Positions 7,414 through 15,863 of a stretch of DNA of 17,736 nucleotides are shown one piece after another. The notes under the pieces were generated by a model that saw only the letters and a program-made list of their open reading frames with translations, searched no databases and was not told where the DNA came from. The position numbers and the translations under genes are program-made. Positions within the stretch are counted from its first letter, which is position 1. The number at the start of each line of letters is the position of its first letter. Source of the DNA: Actinomycetes bacterium (lineage in GTDB: Bacteria > Actinomycetota > Actinomycetes > Mycobacteriales > Micromonosporaceae); assembly GCA_023437285.1 (NCBI GenBank), contig JAEZGP010000150.1, positions 1 through 17,736 of the forward strand. The letters run 5' to 3'.

Positions 7414-8163
7414 CTAGACCGTGTACCGTCCGCCCGGCCGGGCGATCTCGACATGGCCGTCGAAGGTCGCCTCGGCCGCCTCCAGCGTGCGCGCCTCGCT
7501 GCCCCAGGCCGCCACGAGATGGGTCAGCACGAGCAGGCCCACCCCCGCCTTGGCCGCGATCTCGCCCGCCTCCCGGCCCGTCAGGTGCAGATCCGGCGGA
7601 TTGTCCTCGCCGTCGAGGTAGCTGGCCTCGCACAGGAACAGGTCCGCGCCCTCGGCCAGCCGCTCCACCGCCTCGCACGGCGCCGTGTCGGCCGAGTACG
7701 CCAGCACGCGGCCGTCATGCTCCAGCCGTACGCCGAAGGTTTCGATGGGGTGGTTGACGCGGTCCACCGTCACCGCGAACGGGCCGATCTCCATGGTGCC
7801 CGGCGCCAGGGTGCGGAACTCGTACACGTCGTCGAGCGGGCCCTCGTTGCGCTGCGCGTACCCCGCCAGGATCCGCTCGGCCGTGCCGGCCGGGCCGTAG
7901 ACGGGCAGCACCGGGTAGGGCCCCTCGGGGGCGTAGCGGCGCACGACGACGTAGCTGACGGCGTCGAGCACGTGGTCGGCGTGCAGGTGGGTGACGAGGA
8001 TGGCGTCGACGCACTTCAGGCTGGCGTAGCGCTGCAACGCGGTCATCGAGCCGGGCCCGAAGTCGAGCAGCAGCCGGAACCCGTCGGCTTCCACCAGGTA
8101 CGCGGAACAGGCCGACTCGGGTCCGGGGAAGCTTCCCGCGCACCCGAGGATGGTCAAGCGCAT
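7414..8163 (-). CDS. MBL-fold metallo-hydrolase (Rv1339-like)
   Basis: This 249-residue metallo-beta-lactamase-fold enzyme has a complete metal site: THLHADH at 58-64 (His59, His61, Asp63, His64), His138 in VNHPIETFG, Asp159 in SADT and His215 in LTHL. The start LTILGCAGSFPGPESACSAYLV and overall layout match the actinobacterial family typified by M. tuberculosis Rv1339, which occupies the same place after murI and has been reported as an atypical cyclic-AMP phosphodiesterase. RNase Z-like enzymes share the fold, so the substrate here is inferred only. ATG 8163 begins 1 base after the murI stop, with GGAG 12 nt upstream, so it is translated as the second gene of a murI operon. Confidence 0.9.
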   Translation of the reverse strand: MRLTILGCAGSFPGPESACSAYLVEADGFRLLLDFGPGSMTALQRYASLKCVDAILVTHLHADHVLDAVSYVVVRRYAPEGPYPVLPVYGPAGTAERILAGYAQRNEGPLDDVYEFRTLAPGTMEIGPFAVTVDRVNHPIETFGVRLEHDGRVLAYSADTAPCEAVERLAEGADLFLCEASYLDGEDNPPDLHLTGREAGEIAAKAGVGLLVLTHLVAAWGSEARTLEAAEATFDGHVEIARPGGRYTV

Positions 8164-8164
8164 A

Positions 8165-8989
8165 TCATGCCGCCGCTCCGTAGCTTGTGGCCGACCCGCT
8201 CGGGCGGGCGGTCACCGGGACGTCCCGGCCGAGGAAACGCCGAGCCAGCTGGGCGAAAGGCGCCTGGTCACCGGTCGCGATGAACCGGTGCACGGGCGGC
8301 GGCTGTGTCTCGGGCCGCAGGAGCCCTCGCTCGGTGAGCACCCGGTAGACCTCCTTGGCCGTCTCGTCGGCGCTGGACACGAGCGTAACCTCGGGGCCCA
8401 TCACCAGCCCGATCAGGCCGGAAAGCATCGGGTAGTGGGTGCAGCCCAGCACCAGCGTGTCCACCCGGGCCCGTTGCAGCGGCTCCAGGTAGGACTCGGC
8501 CAGGCCGAGCAACGCCCGACCGGACGTGACGCCACGCTCGACGAAGTCGGCGAACAGCGGGCAGGCCACGCTGGTGACGTGCACCTGCGGGGCGGCGGCG
8601 AACGCGTCGGCGTAGGCGCCGCTGTTGACCGTGGCCGTGGTGCCGATCACACCGACGTGGCCGTTGCGGGTGGCCGCGGCGGCCCGGCGCACCGCCGGCC
8701 GGATCACCTCGATGACCGGCACACGGTAGCGCTCGCGGGCGTCGTGCAGGCACGCCGCCGCCGCGCTGTTGCACGCGATGACCAGAAGCTTCACGCCGTC
8801 GGCGACGAGCCGGTCGAGGCACTCCAGCGCGTAGCGCCGCACGTCCGCGATCGGCTTGTCGCCGTACGGGAAGTGCGCGGTGTCGCCCACGTATCGCACC
8901 TGCTCGTGCGGGAGCTGGTCGAGGATGGCCCGGGCGACCGTCAATCCACCGACCCCACTGTCGAAGATCCCGATCGGTGCGTCCGCCAC
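8165..8989 (-). CDS. murI: Glutamate racemase
   Basis: This 274-residue cofactor-independent racemase converts L- to D-glutamate for peptidoglycan synthesis in the cytoplasm. Motifs are intact: [13 protein letters not shown] at 8-20, the first catalytic Cys73 in ACNSA, and the second, Cys183, in GCTHYP with His185. [21 protein letters not shown] and [14 protein letters not shown] match mycobacterial MurI closely. The open frame continues far upstream, but GTG 8989 gives the family-length N-terminus ([12 protein letters not shown]) and has TAGGCT-N7 directly before it, indicating a leaderless mRNA. The next gene, an MBL hydrolase, begins 1 base after its stop. It diverges from a small membrane protein gene at 9198. 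Confidence 0.96.
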   Translation of the reverse strand: MADAPIGIFDSGVGGLTVARAILDQLPHEQVRYVGDTAHFPYGDKPIADVRRYALECLDRLVADGVKLLVIACNSAAAACLHDARERYRVPVIEVIRPAVRRAAAATRNGHVGVIGTTATVNSGAYADAFAAAPQVHVTSVACPLFADFVERGVTSGRALLGLAESYLEPLQRARVDTLVLGCTHYPMLSGLIGLVMGPEVTLVSSADETAKEVYRVLTERGLLRPETQPPPVHRFIATGDQAPFAQLARRFLGRDVPVTARPSGSATSYGAAA

Positions 8990-8996
8990 GCAGCGG

Positions 8997-9002
8997 AGCC
9001 TA
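8997..9002 (-). promoter_or_regulatory. -10 element of a leaderless promoter for murI
   Basis: On the minus strand TAGGCT is followed by 7 nt (CCGCTGC) and the GTG of murI, the same hexamer and spacing as before rph and pncB. A clear -35 is not seen; an inverted repeat (9012-9033) covers that position. Confidence 0.6.
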
Positions 9003-9011
9003 CGCCGGCCA

Positions 9012-9033
9012 GGACCGGTTTTATGAGCGGTCC
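9012..9033. repeat. Inverted repeat over the murI -35 region, possible operator
   Basis: GGACCG (9012-9017) and CGGTCC (9028-9033) are perfect 6-bp inverted repeats around an AT-rich 10-nt centre (GTTTTATGAG). The repeat begins 9 bases upstream of the murI -10, where RNA polymerase or a regulator would bind. The rest of the 208-base gap (8990-9197) between the divergent murI and membrane-protein genes holds only a weak 6-bp hairpin (CAGCGG/CCGCTG, 9144-9163). No regulator is identified. Confidence 0.3.
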
Positions 9034-9197
9034 CGCGAGACTTGTCACGAACGCGACAGCCGATCATCACCGTTACGCACGGTTCCGTCACGCGTTGCAC
9101 TCCATGGGGCGTGCTGCCTATCGTCACACAGCAGAGGTGCGCACAGCGGCCCAGCATCCGCTGGACTATTGCGGATCGAACCGGAAACGGAGACGAC

Positions 9198-9623
9198 GTG
9201 GCTACCGACACCGAACCCCAGGTCACCGGGACCGCGGCGCACGTGCCGAACCAGCAACGGCCCGCCGACCTGTCGATCACCGGCCTGCACACCGCGCTCA
9301 AGACCCACCCGATCGCCCCGGCGATCCGGGTCACCGCCGACGACGACTCGCCGCGCCTGCGGCACCTGGTGGTGGCGAGCACGTGGGCCGCCCTGCTGGG
9401 CGTGCTCGGGCTGGCCATCGGCACGCGTGGGTTCGTCGGCGTCCTGGCCGGCGACGCGGCCGGCTGGTACGAGCCGACCCTGATGATCCTCGGCACGGTC
9501 GGCATCGGGCTGACCATCGCCGGCTTCGCCACGATCCACCGCGACCGGGTGCCGTGGATGCTGCTCGGCGCGGCGTCCCTGACGCTCCTGGCCGGCCTGG
9601 CCGCCACGATCAACGCCTTCTAG
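9198..9623 (+). CDS. Small integral membrane protein of unknown function
   Basis: I do not recognise a family for this 141-residue protein. Residues 1-56 are polar and probably cytoplasmic ([16 protein letters not shown], then [19 protein letters not shown]). Three hydrophobic helices follow at about 57-75, 94-113 and 119-138, ending INAF. GTG 9198 has GGAG at 9189-9192, 5 nt upstream; earlier in-frame starts would add a basic, poorly structured extension. It occupies the place where M. tuberculosis carries the rhomboid-type gene Rv1337 between cysM and murI, but it is on the opposite strand and shows no rhomboid motifs. Its final 15 bases, including the stop, are repeated twice more just downstream. 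Confidence 0.75.
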   Translation: MATDTEPQVTGTAAHVPNQQRPADLSITGLHTALKTHPIAPAIRVTADDDSPRLRHLVVASTWAALLGVLGLAIGTRGFVGVLAGDAAGWYEPTLMILGTVGIGLTIAGFATIHRDRVPWMLLGAASLTLLAGLAATINAF

Positions 9624-9660
9624 GCGCGATCAACGCCTTCTAGCCATCAACGCCTTCTAG
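9609..9660. repeat. Three tandem copies of the 3' end of the membrane-protein gene
   Basis: ATCAACGCCTTCTAG occurs at 9609-9623 (the true gene end, codons for INAF then TAG), 9629-9643 and 9646-9660, with 5- and 2-base spacers. The first and third copies are followed by GCG, making small hairpins CGCCT-TCT-AGGCG (9614-9626 and 9651-9663). The array fills most of the 50-base gap to the convergent cysM stop. It looks like recent slippage duplication and may serve as a weak bidirectional terminator. Confidence 0.9.
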
Positions 9661-9673
9661 GCGCCCTCGCGGG

Positions 9674-10979
<1,306 letters not shown>

Positions 10980-11040
10980 GGTTCTACAAACTCCTAGATC
11001 GGGTTTACGTCGGACGGGTGATCACGGGGCCTGGCGAAGA

Positions 11041-11526
11041 TCAGGCGCGACACTCGTAATCGACCGTCGTCGGGCTCTGCCCGAACATGTAGGACTGCAC
11101 TGCCACGGGATCCACCATCGCATTGAGCACCCGGACCGGCTCCTCGGTCACCACACCGTCCAGAATGCGGAACGAACGGACCTCCGCCGGACCCGGATCG
11201 CGCGTGGAGACGAGCAGGTAGTGGGCGTTGGGCTCACTCGCCAGGTTGATGTCCGTGCGCGACGGGTAGGGCTCGGTCGCGGTGTGCGAGTGGTAGATCA
11301 CGACGGGCTCCTCGTCCCGGTCGTCCATCTCGCGCCACACCCGCAACTGCTCCATCGAGTCGAAGCGGTAGAACGTGCTGGACCGCTCCGCGTTCTCCAT
11401 GGGGATGTGCCGCTGCGGCCCCTCCCGCCCGATCGGCGCGGCCACGACACCGCACGCCTCGTCCGGGTGGTCCCGGCGCGCGTGGGCGACGATCGCCTCA
11501 AGGATCCCCGCGTCGATGCTCAGCAC
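11041..11526 (-). CDS. mec: Mec, JAMM-type [CysO]-cysteine peptidase
   Basis: This 161-residue zinc metallopeptidase has the complete JAMM site: Glu23 in DEACGV, and HSHTATEPYPSRTD with His79, His81, Ser89 and Asp92 (H-x-H-x7-S-x2-D). In M. tuberculosis Mec+ releases cysteine from the CysO-cysteine adduct made by CysM. Related enzymes also trim residues after the Gly-Gly of sulfur carriers, which may matter for the tailed CysO here. The C-terminal 25 or so residues (ending VDYECRA) exceed the mycobacterial protein. The open frame extends upstream, but GTG 11526 gives the family N-terminus (LSIDAGILEAIVAHARRDHPDE) and is preceded by TAGCCT-N7. cysO begins 61 bases after its stop. Confidence 0.93.
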   Translation of the reverse strand: MLSIDAGILEAIVAHARRDHPDEACGVVAAPIGREGPQRHIPMENAERSSTFYRFDSMEQLRVWREMDDRDEEPVVIYHSHTATEPYPSRTDINLASEPNAHYLLVSTRDPGPAEVRSFRILDGVVTEEPVRVLNAMVDPVAVQSYMFGQSPTTVDYECRA

Positions 11527-11533
11527 ATAACCC

Positions 11534-11539
11534 AGGCTA
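11534..11539 (-). promoter_or_regulatory. -10 element of a leaderless promoter for mec-cysO-cysM
   Basis: On the minus strand TAGCCT is followed by 7 nt (GGGTTAT) and the GTG of mec, within the 38-base gap after DUF2017. No ribosome binding site precedes the GTG. This would let the cysteine genes be transcribed separately from clpS-DUF2017. Confidence 0.55.
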
Positions 11540-11564
11540 CCTTGCAGTTGTTGATCAAGAAACC

Positions 11565-12056
11565 CTACTCCATCAGGGCATCGACGAGCGAGCCCTGAAG
11601 CCCCGTCAGGAACCCGTACACCGCCAGTTGGCGGACCCGCTGCGAGGTCGGATCGGCCGCGACCGCGTCGTCGATCTCCGTCTCGAAGTCGGTGTCGTCC
11701 CGGATGTCCAGTCGCAGGCCCAACGCCAGGCGCATGTCCGTGAGCCCGCGCACCCACGTGTCGGCGGACTCCTCGGTGAGGCGTACGTCACCACCGTTGC
11801 GCGGCAGATCCGCGATCATCTCGCGGAAGCCGGCTACCTTGGCCCCCCGCAGGTCGTCCTCGGTCAGCTCGCGCATCTCGGCGGCCGCCTCGGGATCGTC
11901 GCGGTACATGTCCGGCAGCAACCGGGCCACCACCGGATTGTCGCGGTCGGGCGCCTCGGCGAGCATCTCGGTCAGCTGCGCCGCGCACTGGCGCAGCACG
12001 AGCGCGGCCTCCCGGTCAAAGTGGGCCACCAGCTCGGCGCCGTCGCGGTAGAACAT
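11565..12056 (-). CDS. DUF2017 family protein
   Basis: This 163-residue soluble, mostly helical acidic protein belongs to the actinobacterial DUF2017 family, as shown by RLLPDMYRDDPEAAAEMR, VRLTEESADTWVRGLTDMRLALG and the C-terminal YGFLTGLQGSLVDALM. No catalytic motif is visible and its function is unknown. Its near-invariant place directly after clpS (as Rv1331-Rv1332 in M. tuberculosis) suggests a link to ClpS/Clp proteolysis, but that is inference from position. ATG 12056 starts 2 bases after the clpS stop, so translation is probably coupled; a GTG-type start at 12083 would overlap clpS. Compared with the mycobacterial relative, the N-terminus and an internal loop are shorter. Confidence 0.88.
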   Translation of the reverse strand: MFYRDGAELVAHFDREAALVLRQCAAQLTEMLAEAPDRDNPVVARLLPDMYRDDPEAAAEMRELTEDDLRGAKVAGFREMIADLPRNGGDVRLTEESADTWVRGLTDMRLALGLRLDIRDDTDFETEIDDAVAADPTSQRVRQLAVYGFLTGLQGSLVDALME

Positions 12057-12058
12057 CA

Positions 12059-12349
12059 CTACTGCTGGTCCACCGTGGCCCACAGGCCGTACCCGTGCAG
12101 GGCCGAGGCGTCGTGCTCCATCTTCTCCCGCGACCCCGACGAGACCACCGCCTTGCCCTTGTGGTGCACGTCAAGCATGAGGCTCTCCGCCTTCTCCCGG
12201 CTGTACCCGAACAGCTTCTGGAAGACCCAGGTCACATACTGCATCAGGTTGACCGGGTCGTTCCAGACGATGGTCACCCAGGGCCGGTCGGCGCCGGGCA
12301 CCTCGTCGACATCGGGTGTCTCGGTCGGCACCGCGAGTGGAGTCGCCAC
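12059..12349 (-). CDS. clpS: ATP-dependent Clp protease adaptor protein ClpS
   Basis: This 96-residue adaptor delivers proteins with destabilising N-terminal residues to the Clp ATPase. After a flexible, acidic N-terminal arm (residues 1-22) comes the core: [27 protein letters not shown], with Asn30 and Asp31 at the N-degron amine-binding position, then [13 protein letters not shown] with His62 in the pocket. These match E. coli ClpS Asn34, Asp35 and His66. The length and the actinobacterial WNDPVN variant are usual. The start is GTG 12349, just downstream of TAGGAT. It is first in a run with DUF2017, and the cysteine genes follow on the same strand. Confidence 0.95.
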   Translation of the reverse strand: MATPLAVPTETPDVDEVPGADRPWVTIVWNDPVNLMQYVTWVFQKLFGYSREKAESLMLDVHHKGKAVVSSGSREKMEHDASALHGYGLWATVDQQ

Positions 12350-12355
12350 GACCCC

Positions 12356-12361
12356 ATCCTA
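12356..12361 (-). promoter_or_regulatory. -10 element of a leaderless promoter for clpS
   Basis: On the minus strand TAGGAT, a strong actinobacterial -10, is followed by 6 nt (GGGGTC) and the GTG of clpS. It sits in the 27-base gap after the kinase stop, so clpS need not depend on the kinase promoter. No -35 was recognised. Confidence 0.55.
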
Positions 12362-12376
12362 TTGACCGCGCCGCCG

Positions 12377-14383
12377 TCACGCCCCGGAGGACAGCGCAGA
12401 GGTGATCGCTCGGGCGTACTGGCTGCTCACGCCGTCCGGAACGCCGGTCTGGGCGGGGATGCCGTGCCGGCCCAGGTGCAGGCCCATCCCGCCATGCGGG
12501 TCCAGCTCCAGGTGCATGCCCACGCCGGTCGGCACCTTCGCGCGCGGCGCCAGCAACACCACCGGGTGTACGCCCACCTGCGCGCTCGCCGGGCCCACCA
12601 GCCCGCGCGGGATGCCCCCGAGGCGCTCGTCGATGATCGCCACCACCCGGGGCCGGGTCCGCCTGCTGCGGTGGCGGGTGTCGACCAGTGCCCGCAGCGC
12701 CCCGCCGAGCAGCTTCGCGTGGCGGCGGCTGTACGCCGGCCCGCCGTCGCGCGATACCAGCGGCAACGTGCGCGCGTGCGGCAGCTCGGCCAGCCAGTCC
12801 CAGTCGTCGTCGGGCACCGGGGCGACCGCCGCCACCAGCGACAGGTCCCCCGGCGCGTACAGGACGGCCAACTGGGTCACCACCCGCCGCAGCAGGCCGG
12901 CCGCCTGCGCCGGTTCGCCGCGCACCGCCAGCGGGTCGAGGGCGCCCACCTTCACCGGCACCGGGCCGGGCGGCGTGCCGTGGCGCCAGCCCACCCGCAC
13001 CATCAGCTCGTTGTCCTTGCCGACCGTGCCCGGCTCGGGTGGGCCCTGCCGGGCCAGGTGCGTCACGGCGAGCGGGTCGAGCCCCACCCAGCCCACGTCC
13101 GGGTCGCCGAACGGGTCGCGCCACGGCTCGGCGGCGGTACGCACTTGAAGCAGCATGGACCGCACCGACACCAGGTCACCCGGACGCAGGTCGCAGCCGT
13201 CGTCGGCCGGCAGCCCGTTGACCCGGGCCGGCCCGAACGGGGCCAGCCGCAGCCCGCCGGGCACGAGCTCGATGCGGGTCTCGTGCCCGCCGCCGGCCAG
13301 TTGCAGGCCCGTCTCCGGCACGACGAGCACCTCGCCGGCGCCGGGGCCGCCGATGACCGCCAGGATGGGCGGCGGCGTGACGACGCTGGAGCGCAGCAAC
13401 GGGTTGCCTGTCAGCGGGCCGGGGGCGGCCGGCTCGTGCGGCAGCGGCCGCACCGGCGGCGGCTTGGCGGCCGGACGGGGTGGCGCCCCGTCCTTCGGCA
13501 ACAGCTCCGCGAGCGCCGCGACGAACGCCGTGCAGCTGGCGTAGCGCCGGGCGGCGGTCTTCGCCAAGGCGCGCACGAACAGGGTGTCGGCCTCGGGCGG
13601 CAGGTCGGGCCGGTGGTCGCGGATGCGGGGCGGCGGCAGCGTCAGGTGCGCGGCCATCATGGCGACCTGGCTGTCGCGCTGGTAGGGCGGCTGCCCGGTC
13701 AGGCACTCGTACGCCACGCAGGCCAGGGCGTACTGGTCGCAACGACCGTCGAGTGGCTCGCCGGTGAGCTGTTCGGGCGAGCAGTAGGCGACCGTACCCA
13801 CGAACTCGCCGGTCGCGGTCAGCCGGTCGTCGTCGCCGACCCACTTGCTGATGCCGAAGTCGGTGATGTACGACCGGTCGTCCGGGGTGACGAGCACGTT
13901 GCTGGGCTTCACGTCGCGGTGCACGATCTGCTCGGCGTGCGCCATGTCCAGGGCGTCCGCGATGGGCCTGAGCAGCGCCACCGTGCGGGCCAGGTCCAGC
14001 GTGCCGGCCCGCTCGATGACGGCGGCCAGGTCGGCCCCCTCGACATACTCCATCGCCAGGTAGAGCAGGCCGTCCGCCTCGTCGGCGGTGTAGATCGTGA
14101 CGATGTGCGGGTGGCGCAGCTTCGCCGCCGCCAGCGCCTCCAGCCGCAGCCGCTGGCGGTAGACGGGATCGCTCGCGTAGTAGCGGTGCAGCACCTTCAC
14201 CGCGTCGACGCGCTTGAGCATCCGGTGCCGGCACAGGTAGATCTCCCCCATGCCGCCGGCGCCAAGGCGCTGGATAACCTCGTATGCGGCGAACCGGACG
14301 CCAGGCGCAAGGTCGGCGTCACCGTCGCCACCCGCGCGGTGTCGGCTCACGGCGAGCGGCCCTTCACTGAGTCTGTCCGGCAT
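12377..14383 (-). CDS. Ser/Thr protein kinase with FHA-like and FtsK/EccC-like C-terminal regions
   Basis: This protein has 668 residues from ATG 14383. Residues about 34-297 are a complete Hanks-type kinase: GAGGMG loop at 41-46, Lys63 in DAVKVL, HRDVKPSN with catalytic Asp157, DFG at 175-177 and CSPEQ at 201-205. A Pro-rich linker (299-340) follows. Residues about 341-416 resemble an FHA domain, clearest at VNGLPADDGCDLRPGDLVSV, but without the usual GR/S/H phosphothreonine residues. Residues about 424-580 resemble the non-ATPase part of type VII secretion FtsK/EccC proteins (QLAVLYAPGDLSLVAAV, then WDWLAELPHAR); no Walker A exists. There is no membrane helix or PASTA repeat, so it is probably cytosolic. 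GTG 14446 and GTG 14350 are alternative starts. The substrate is unknown. It diverges from pncB. Confidence 0.88.
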   Translation of the reverse strand: MPDRLSEGPLAVSRHRAGGDGDADLAPGVRFAAYEVIQRLGAGGMGEIYLCRHRMLKRVDAVKVLHRYYASDPVYRQRLRLEALAAAKLRHPHIVTIYTADEADGLLYLAMEYVEGADLAAVIERAGTLDLARTVALLRPIADALDMAHAEQIVHRDVKPSNVLVTPDDRSYITDFGISKWVGDDDRLTATGEFVGTVAYCSPEQLTGEPLDGRCDQYALACVAYECLTGQPPYQRDSQVAMMAAHLTLPPPRIRDHRPDLPPEADTLFVRALAKTAARRYASCTAFVAALAELLPKDGAPPRPAAKPPPVRPLPHEPAAPGPLTGNPLLRSSVVTPPPILAVIGGPGAGEVLVVPETGLQLAGGGHETRIELVPGGLRLAPFGPARVNGLPADDGCDLRPGDLVSVRSMLLQVRTAAEPWRDPFGDPDVGWVGLDPLAVTHLARQGPPEPGTVGKDNELMVRVGWRHGTPPGPVPVKVGALDPLAVRGEPAQAAGLLRRVVTQLAVLYAPGDLSLVAAVAPVPDDDWDWLAELPHARTLPLVSRDGGPAYSRRHAKLLGGALRALVDTRHRSRRTRPRVVAIIDERLGGIPRGLVGPASAQVGVHPVVLLAPRAKVPTGVGMHLELDPHGGMGLHLGRHGIPAQTGVPDGVSSQYARAITSALSSGA

Positions 14384-14473
14384 GAACCTGGTGCGGAGCA
14401 GTCCGTGCGAGGTCGGTCGTGTCCGCCTGGGTACACGCGCCGCCACGGTCGGTGGTGGAGCTGAGCCACCGAG

Positions 14474-14479
14474 TGTACG
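14474..14479 (-). promoter_or_regulatory. Possible -10 element for the kinase gene
   Basis: On the minus strand TACACT (TANNNT) lies 27 nt before GTG 14446 and 90 nt before ATG 14383. It is the only such hexamer I found upstream of the kinase in the gap shared with the divergent pncB. No -35 was recognised. Confidence 0.3.
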
Positions 14480-14548
14480 GGTTCCGTCTCGCCGCGTGGG
14501 GGTTGGGCGTCACAGATCCGATCCGCTCGTCCGCCGCGCACGACAGCC

Positions 14549-14554
14549 TAGGCT
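14549..14554 (+). promoter_or_regulatory. -10 element of a leaderless promoter for pncB-pncA
   Basis: TAGGCT is followed by exactly 7 nt (GGAGACC) and the GTG of pncB, matching the rph and murI promoters base for base in the hexamer. The GGAG in the spacer is only 3 nt from GTG, too close for a normal ribosome binding site. Confidence 0.6.
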
Positions 14555-14561
14555 GGAGACC

Positions 14562-15854
14562 GTGACACACCCAGACATCGCGCTGCTGACGGACCACTAC
14601 GAACTGACGATGGTGAGCGCCGCGTTGCGCGACGCGACCGCCGAGCGTCGGTGCGTCTTCGAGGTGTTCGCGCGCCGCCTGCCGCCCGGCCGCCGGTACG
14701 GCGTGGTCGCGGGCGTGGGCCGGCTGCTCGACCTCGTGCGGCAGTTCCGATTCTCCCCGGAAGAGATCGAGTTCCTGCAACGCACGGGCGTTGTCGATGA
14801 ACCGACAGCGGCGTGGTTGGCCGACTACGAGTTCAAGGGCGAAATCAGCGGGTACGCCGAGGGCGAGCTGTTCTTCCCCGGCTCGCCGATCCTGACCGTC
14901 GCCGGGACGTTCGCCGAGTGCGTGGTCCTGGAGACGCTGATCCTGTCGGTGCTCAACCACGACTGTGCCGTCGCGGTCGCCGCGGCGCGCATGGTCACCG
15001 CGGCGCGCGGGCGGCCCATCATCGAGATGGGCAGCCGCCGCACCCACGAGCAGGCGGCGGTCGCGGCGGCCCGGGCGGCCTACCTGGCCGGTTTCGCGTA
15101 CACGTCGAACCTGGCCGCCGGCCACCAGTACGGCATCCCGACCGCCGGTACGGCGGCGCACGCGTTCACGCTGCTGCACCAGGACGAGCCGGCCGCGTTC
15201 GCCGCACAGGTCGCCGCGCTGGGCAAGCAGACGACGCTGCTCGTCGACACGTACGACATCTCCCAGGGCATCCGCAACGCCATCGAGGTGGCGGGGCCCG
15301 CCCTGCGCGCGGTACGCATCGACTCGGGCGACCTGTCCGTCCTCGCTCAGCAGTCCCGGGATCTGCTGGACTCCCTCGGCGCGACCGACACGAAGATTAT
15401 CGTCAGCGGCGACCTCGACGAGTACGCCATCGCGGCGCTCGCCGCCGAGCCGGTCGACATGTACGGGGCCGGTACGGCGGTCGTCGTGGGCTCCGGTGCC
15501 CCGACGGCCGGCCTGGTCTACAAGCTCGTCGAGGTCGACGGCAGGCCCGTGGTGAAGCGCTCGGAGAACAAGGCGACGGTGGGCGGACGCAAGACGGCCG
15601 TACGCCGGCACAAGCCGACCGGCACCGCGATCGAGGAGATCGTCGTGTCCCAGGGCGACCCGGAGCCCGCCCCGCACGACCGGGCCCTGCAGCGGGTCTT
15701 TGTCCGCGACGGCGAGGTGCTGCCCGACGTGCCCACGTTGGAGCAGTCCCGCGACCACCTGCGGGACTGCCTGATCTCCATCCCGTGGGAGGGCCTCAAG
15801 TTGTCCTCGGGCGACCCGGCCATCCCGCTGACCGTTATCCCGGCCCGTACTTAG
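14562..15854 (+). CDS. pncB: Nicotinate phosphoribosyltransferase
   Basis: This 430-residue enzyme joins nicotinate and PRPP to give nicotinate mononucleotide in NAD salvage (Preiss-Handler route). Family features are DIALLTDHYELTM at 5-17, GSRRTHEQAA at 157-166, TLLVDTYD at 225-232, RIDSGDL at 252-258 and YKLVEVDGRPVVKRSENKAT, with a C-terminal segment close to mycobacterial PncB1 (448 residues). The frame is open for 104 codons upstream, but GTG 14562 gives the typical N-terminus and has TAGGCT-N7 before it. It is followed by pncA after 9 bases, so the two salvage steps are co-expressed. M. tuberculosis also has pncB1 divergent from the clpS region; here a kinase gene sits between. Confidence 0.95.
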   Translation: MTHPDIALLTDHYELTMVSAALRDATAERRCVFEVFARRLPPGRRYGVVAGVGRLLDLVRQFRFSPEEIEFLQRTGVVDEPTAAWLADYEFKGEISGYAEGELFFPGSPILTVAGTFAECVVLETLILSVLNHDCAVAVAAARMVTAARGRPIIEMGSRRTHEQAAVAAARAAYLAGFAYTSNLAAGHQYGIPTAGTAAHAFTLLHQDEPAAFAAQVAALGKQTTLLVDTYDISQGIRNAIEVAGPALRAVRIDSGDLSVLAQQSRDLLDSLGATDTKIIVSGDLDEYAIAALAAEPVDMYGAGTAVVVGSGAPTAGLVYKLVEVDGRPVVKRSENKATVGGRKTAVRRHKPTGTAIEEIVVSQGDPEPAPHDRALQRVFVRDGEVLPDVPTLEQSRDHLRDCLISIPWEGLKLSSGDPAIPLTVIPART

Positions 15855-15863
15855 GAGGATTTT

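Noticed and set aside
9144..9163. CAGCGG/CCGCTG hairpin upstream of the small membrane protein as a riboswitch or attenuator
   Set aside because: A 6-bp stem is common by chance at this GC content and no alternative pairing or conserved riboswitch core was seen.
9609..9660. The three short repeats as a CRISPR-like array or attachment site
   Set aside because: Units are 15 bases with 2-5 base spacers, the first is coding sequence, and no cas, integrase or transposase gene is near.
10980..11040. Gap between mec and cysO as a separate promoter region or attenuator
   Set aside because: Only a normal AGGAG ribosome site is evident; no TANNNT at leaderless spacing and no stable hairpin.
12095..14464. 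A 789-codon plus-strand open frame opposite the kinase and clpS
   Set aside because: It is an antisense shadow with His/Gln/Arg-rich low-complexity translation; the minus strand carries intact kinase and ClpS motifs.
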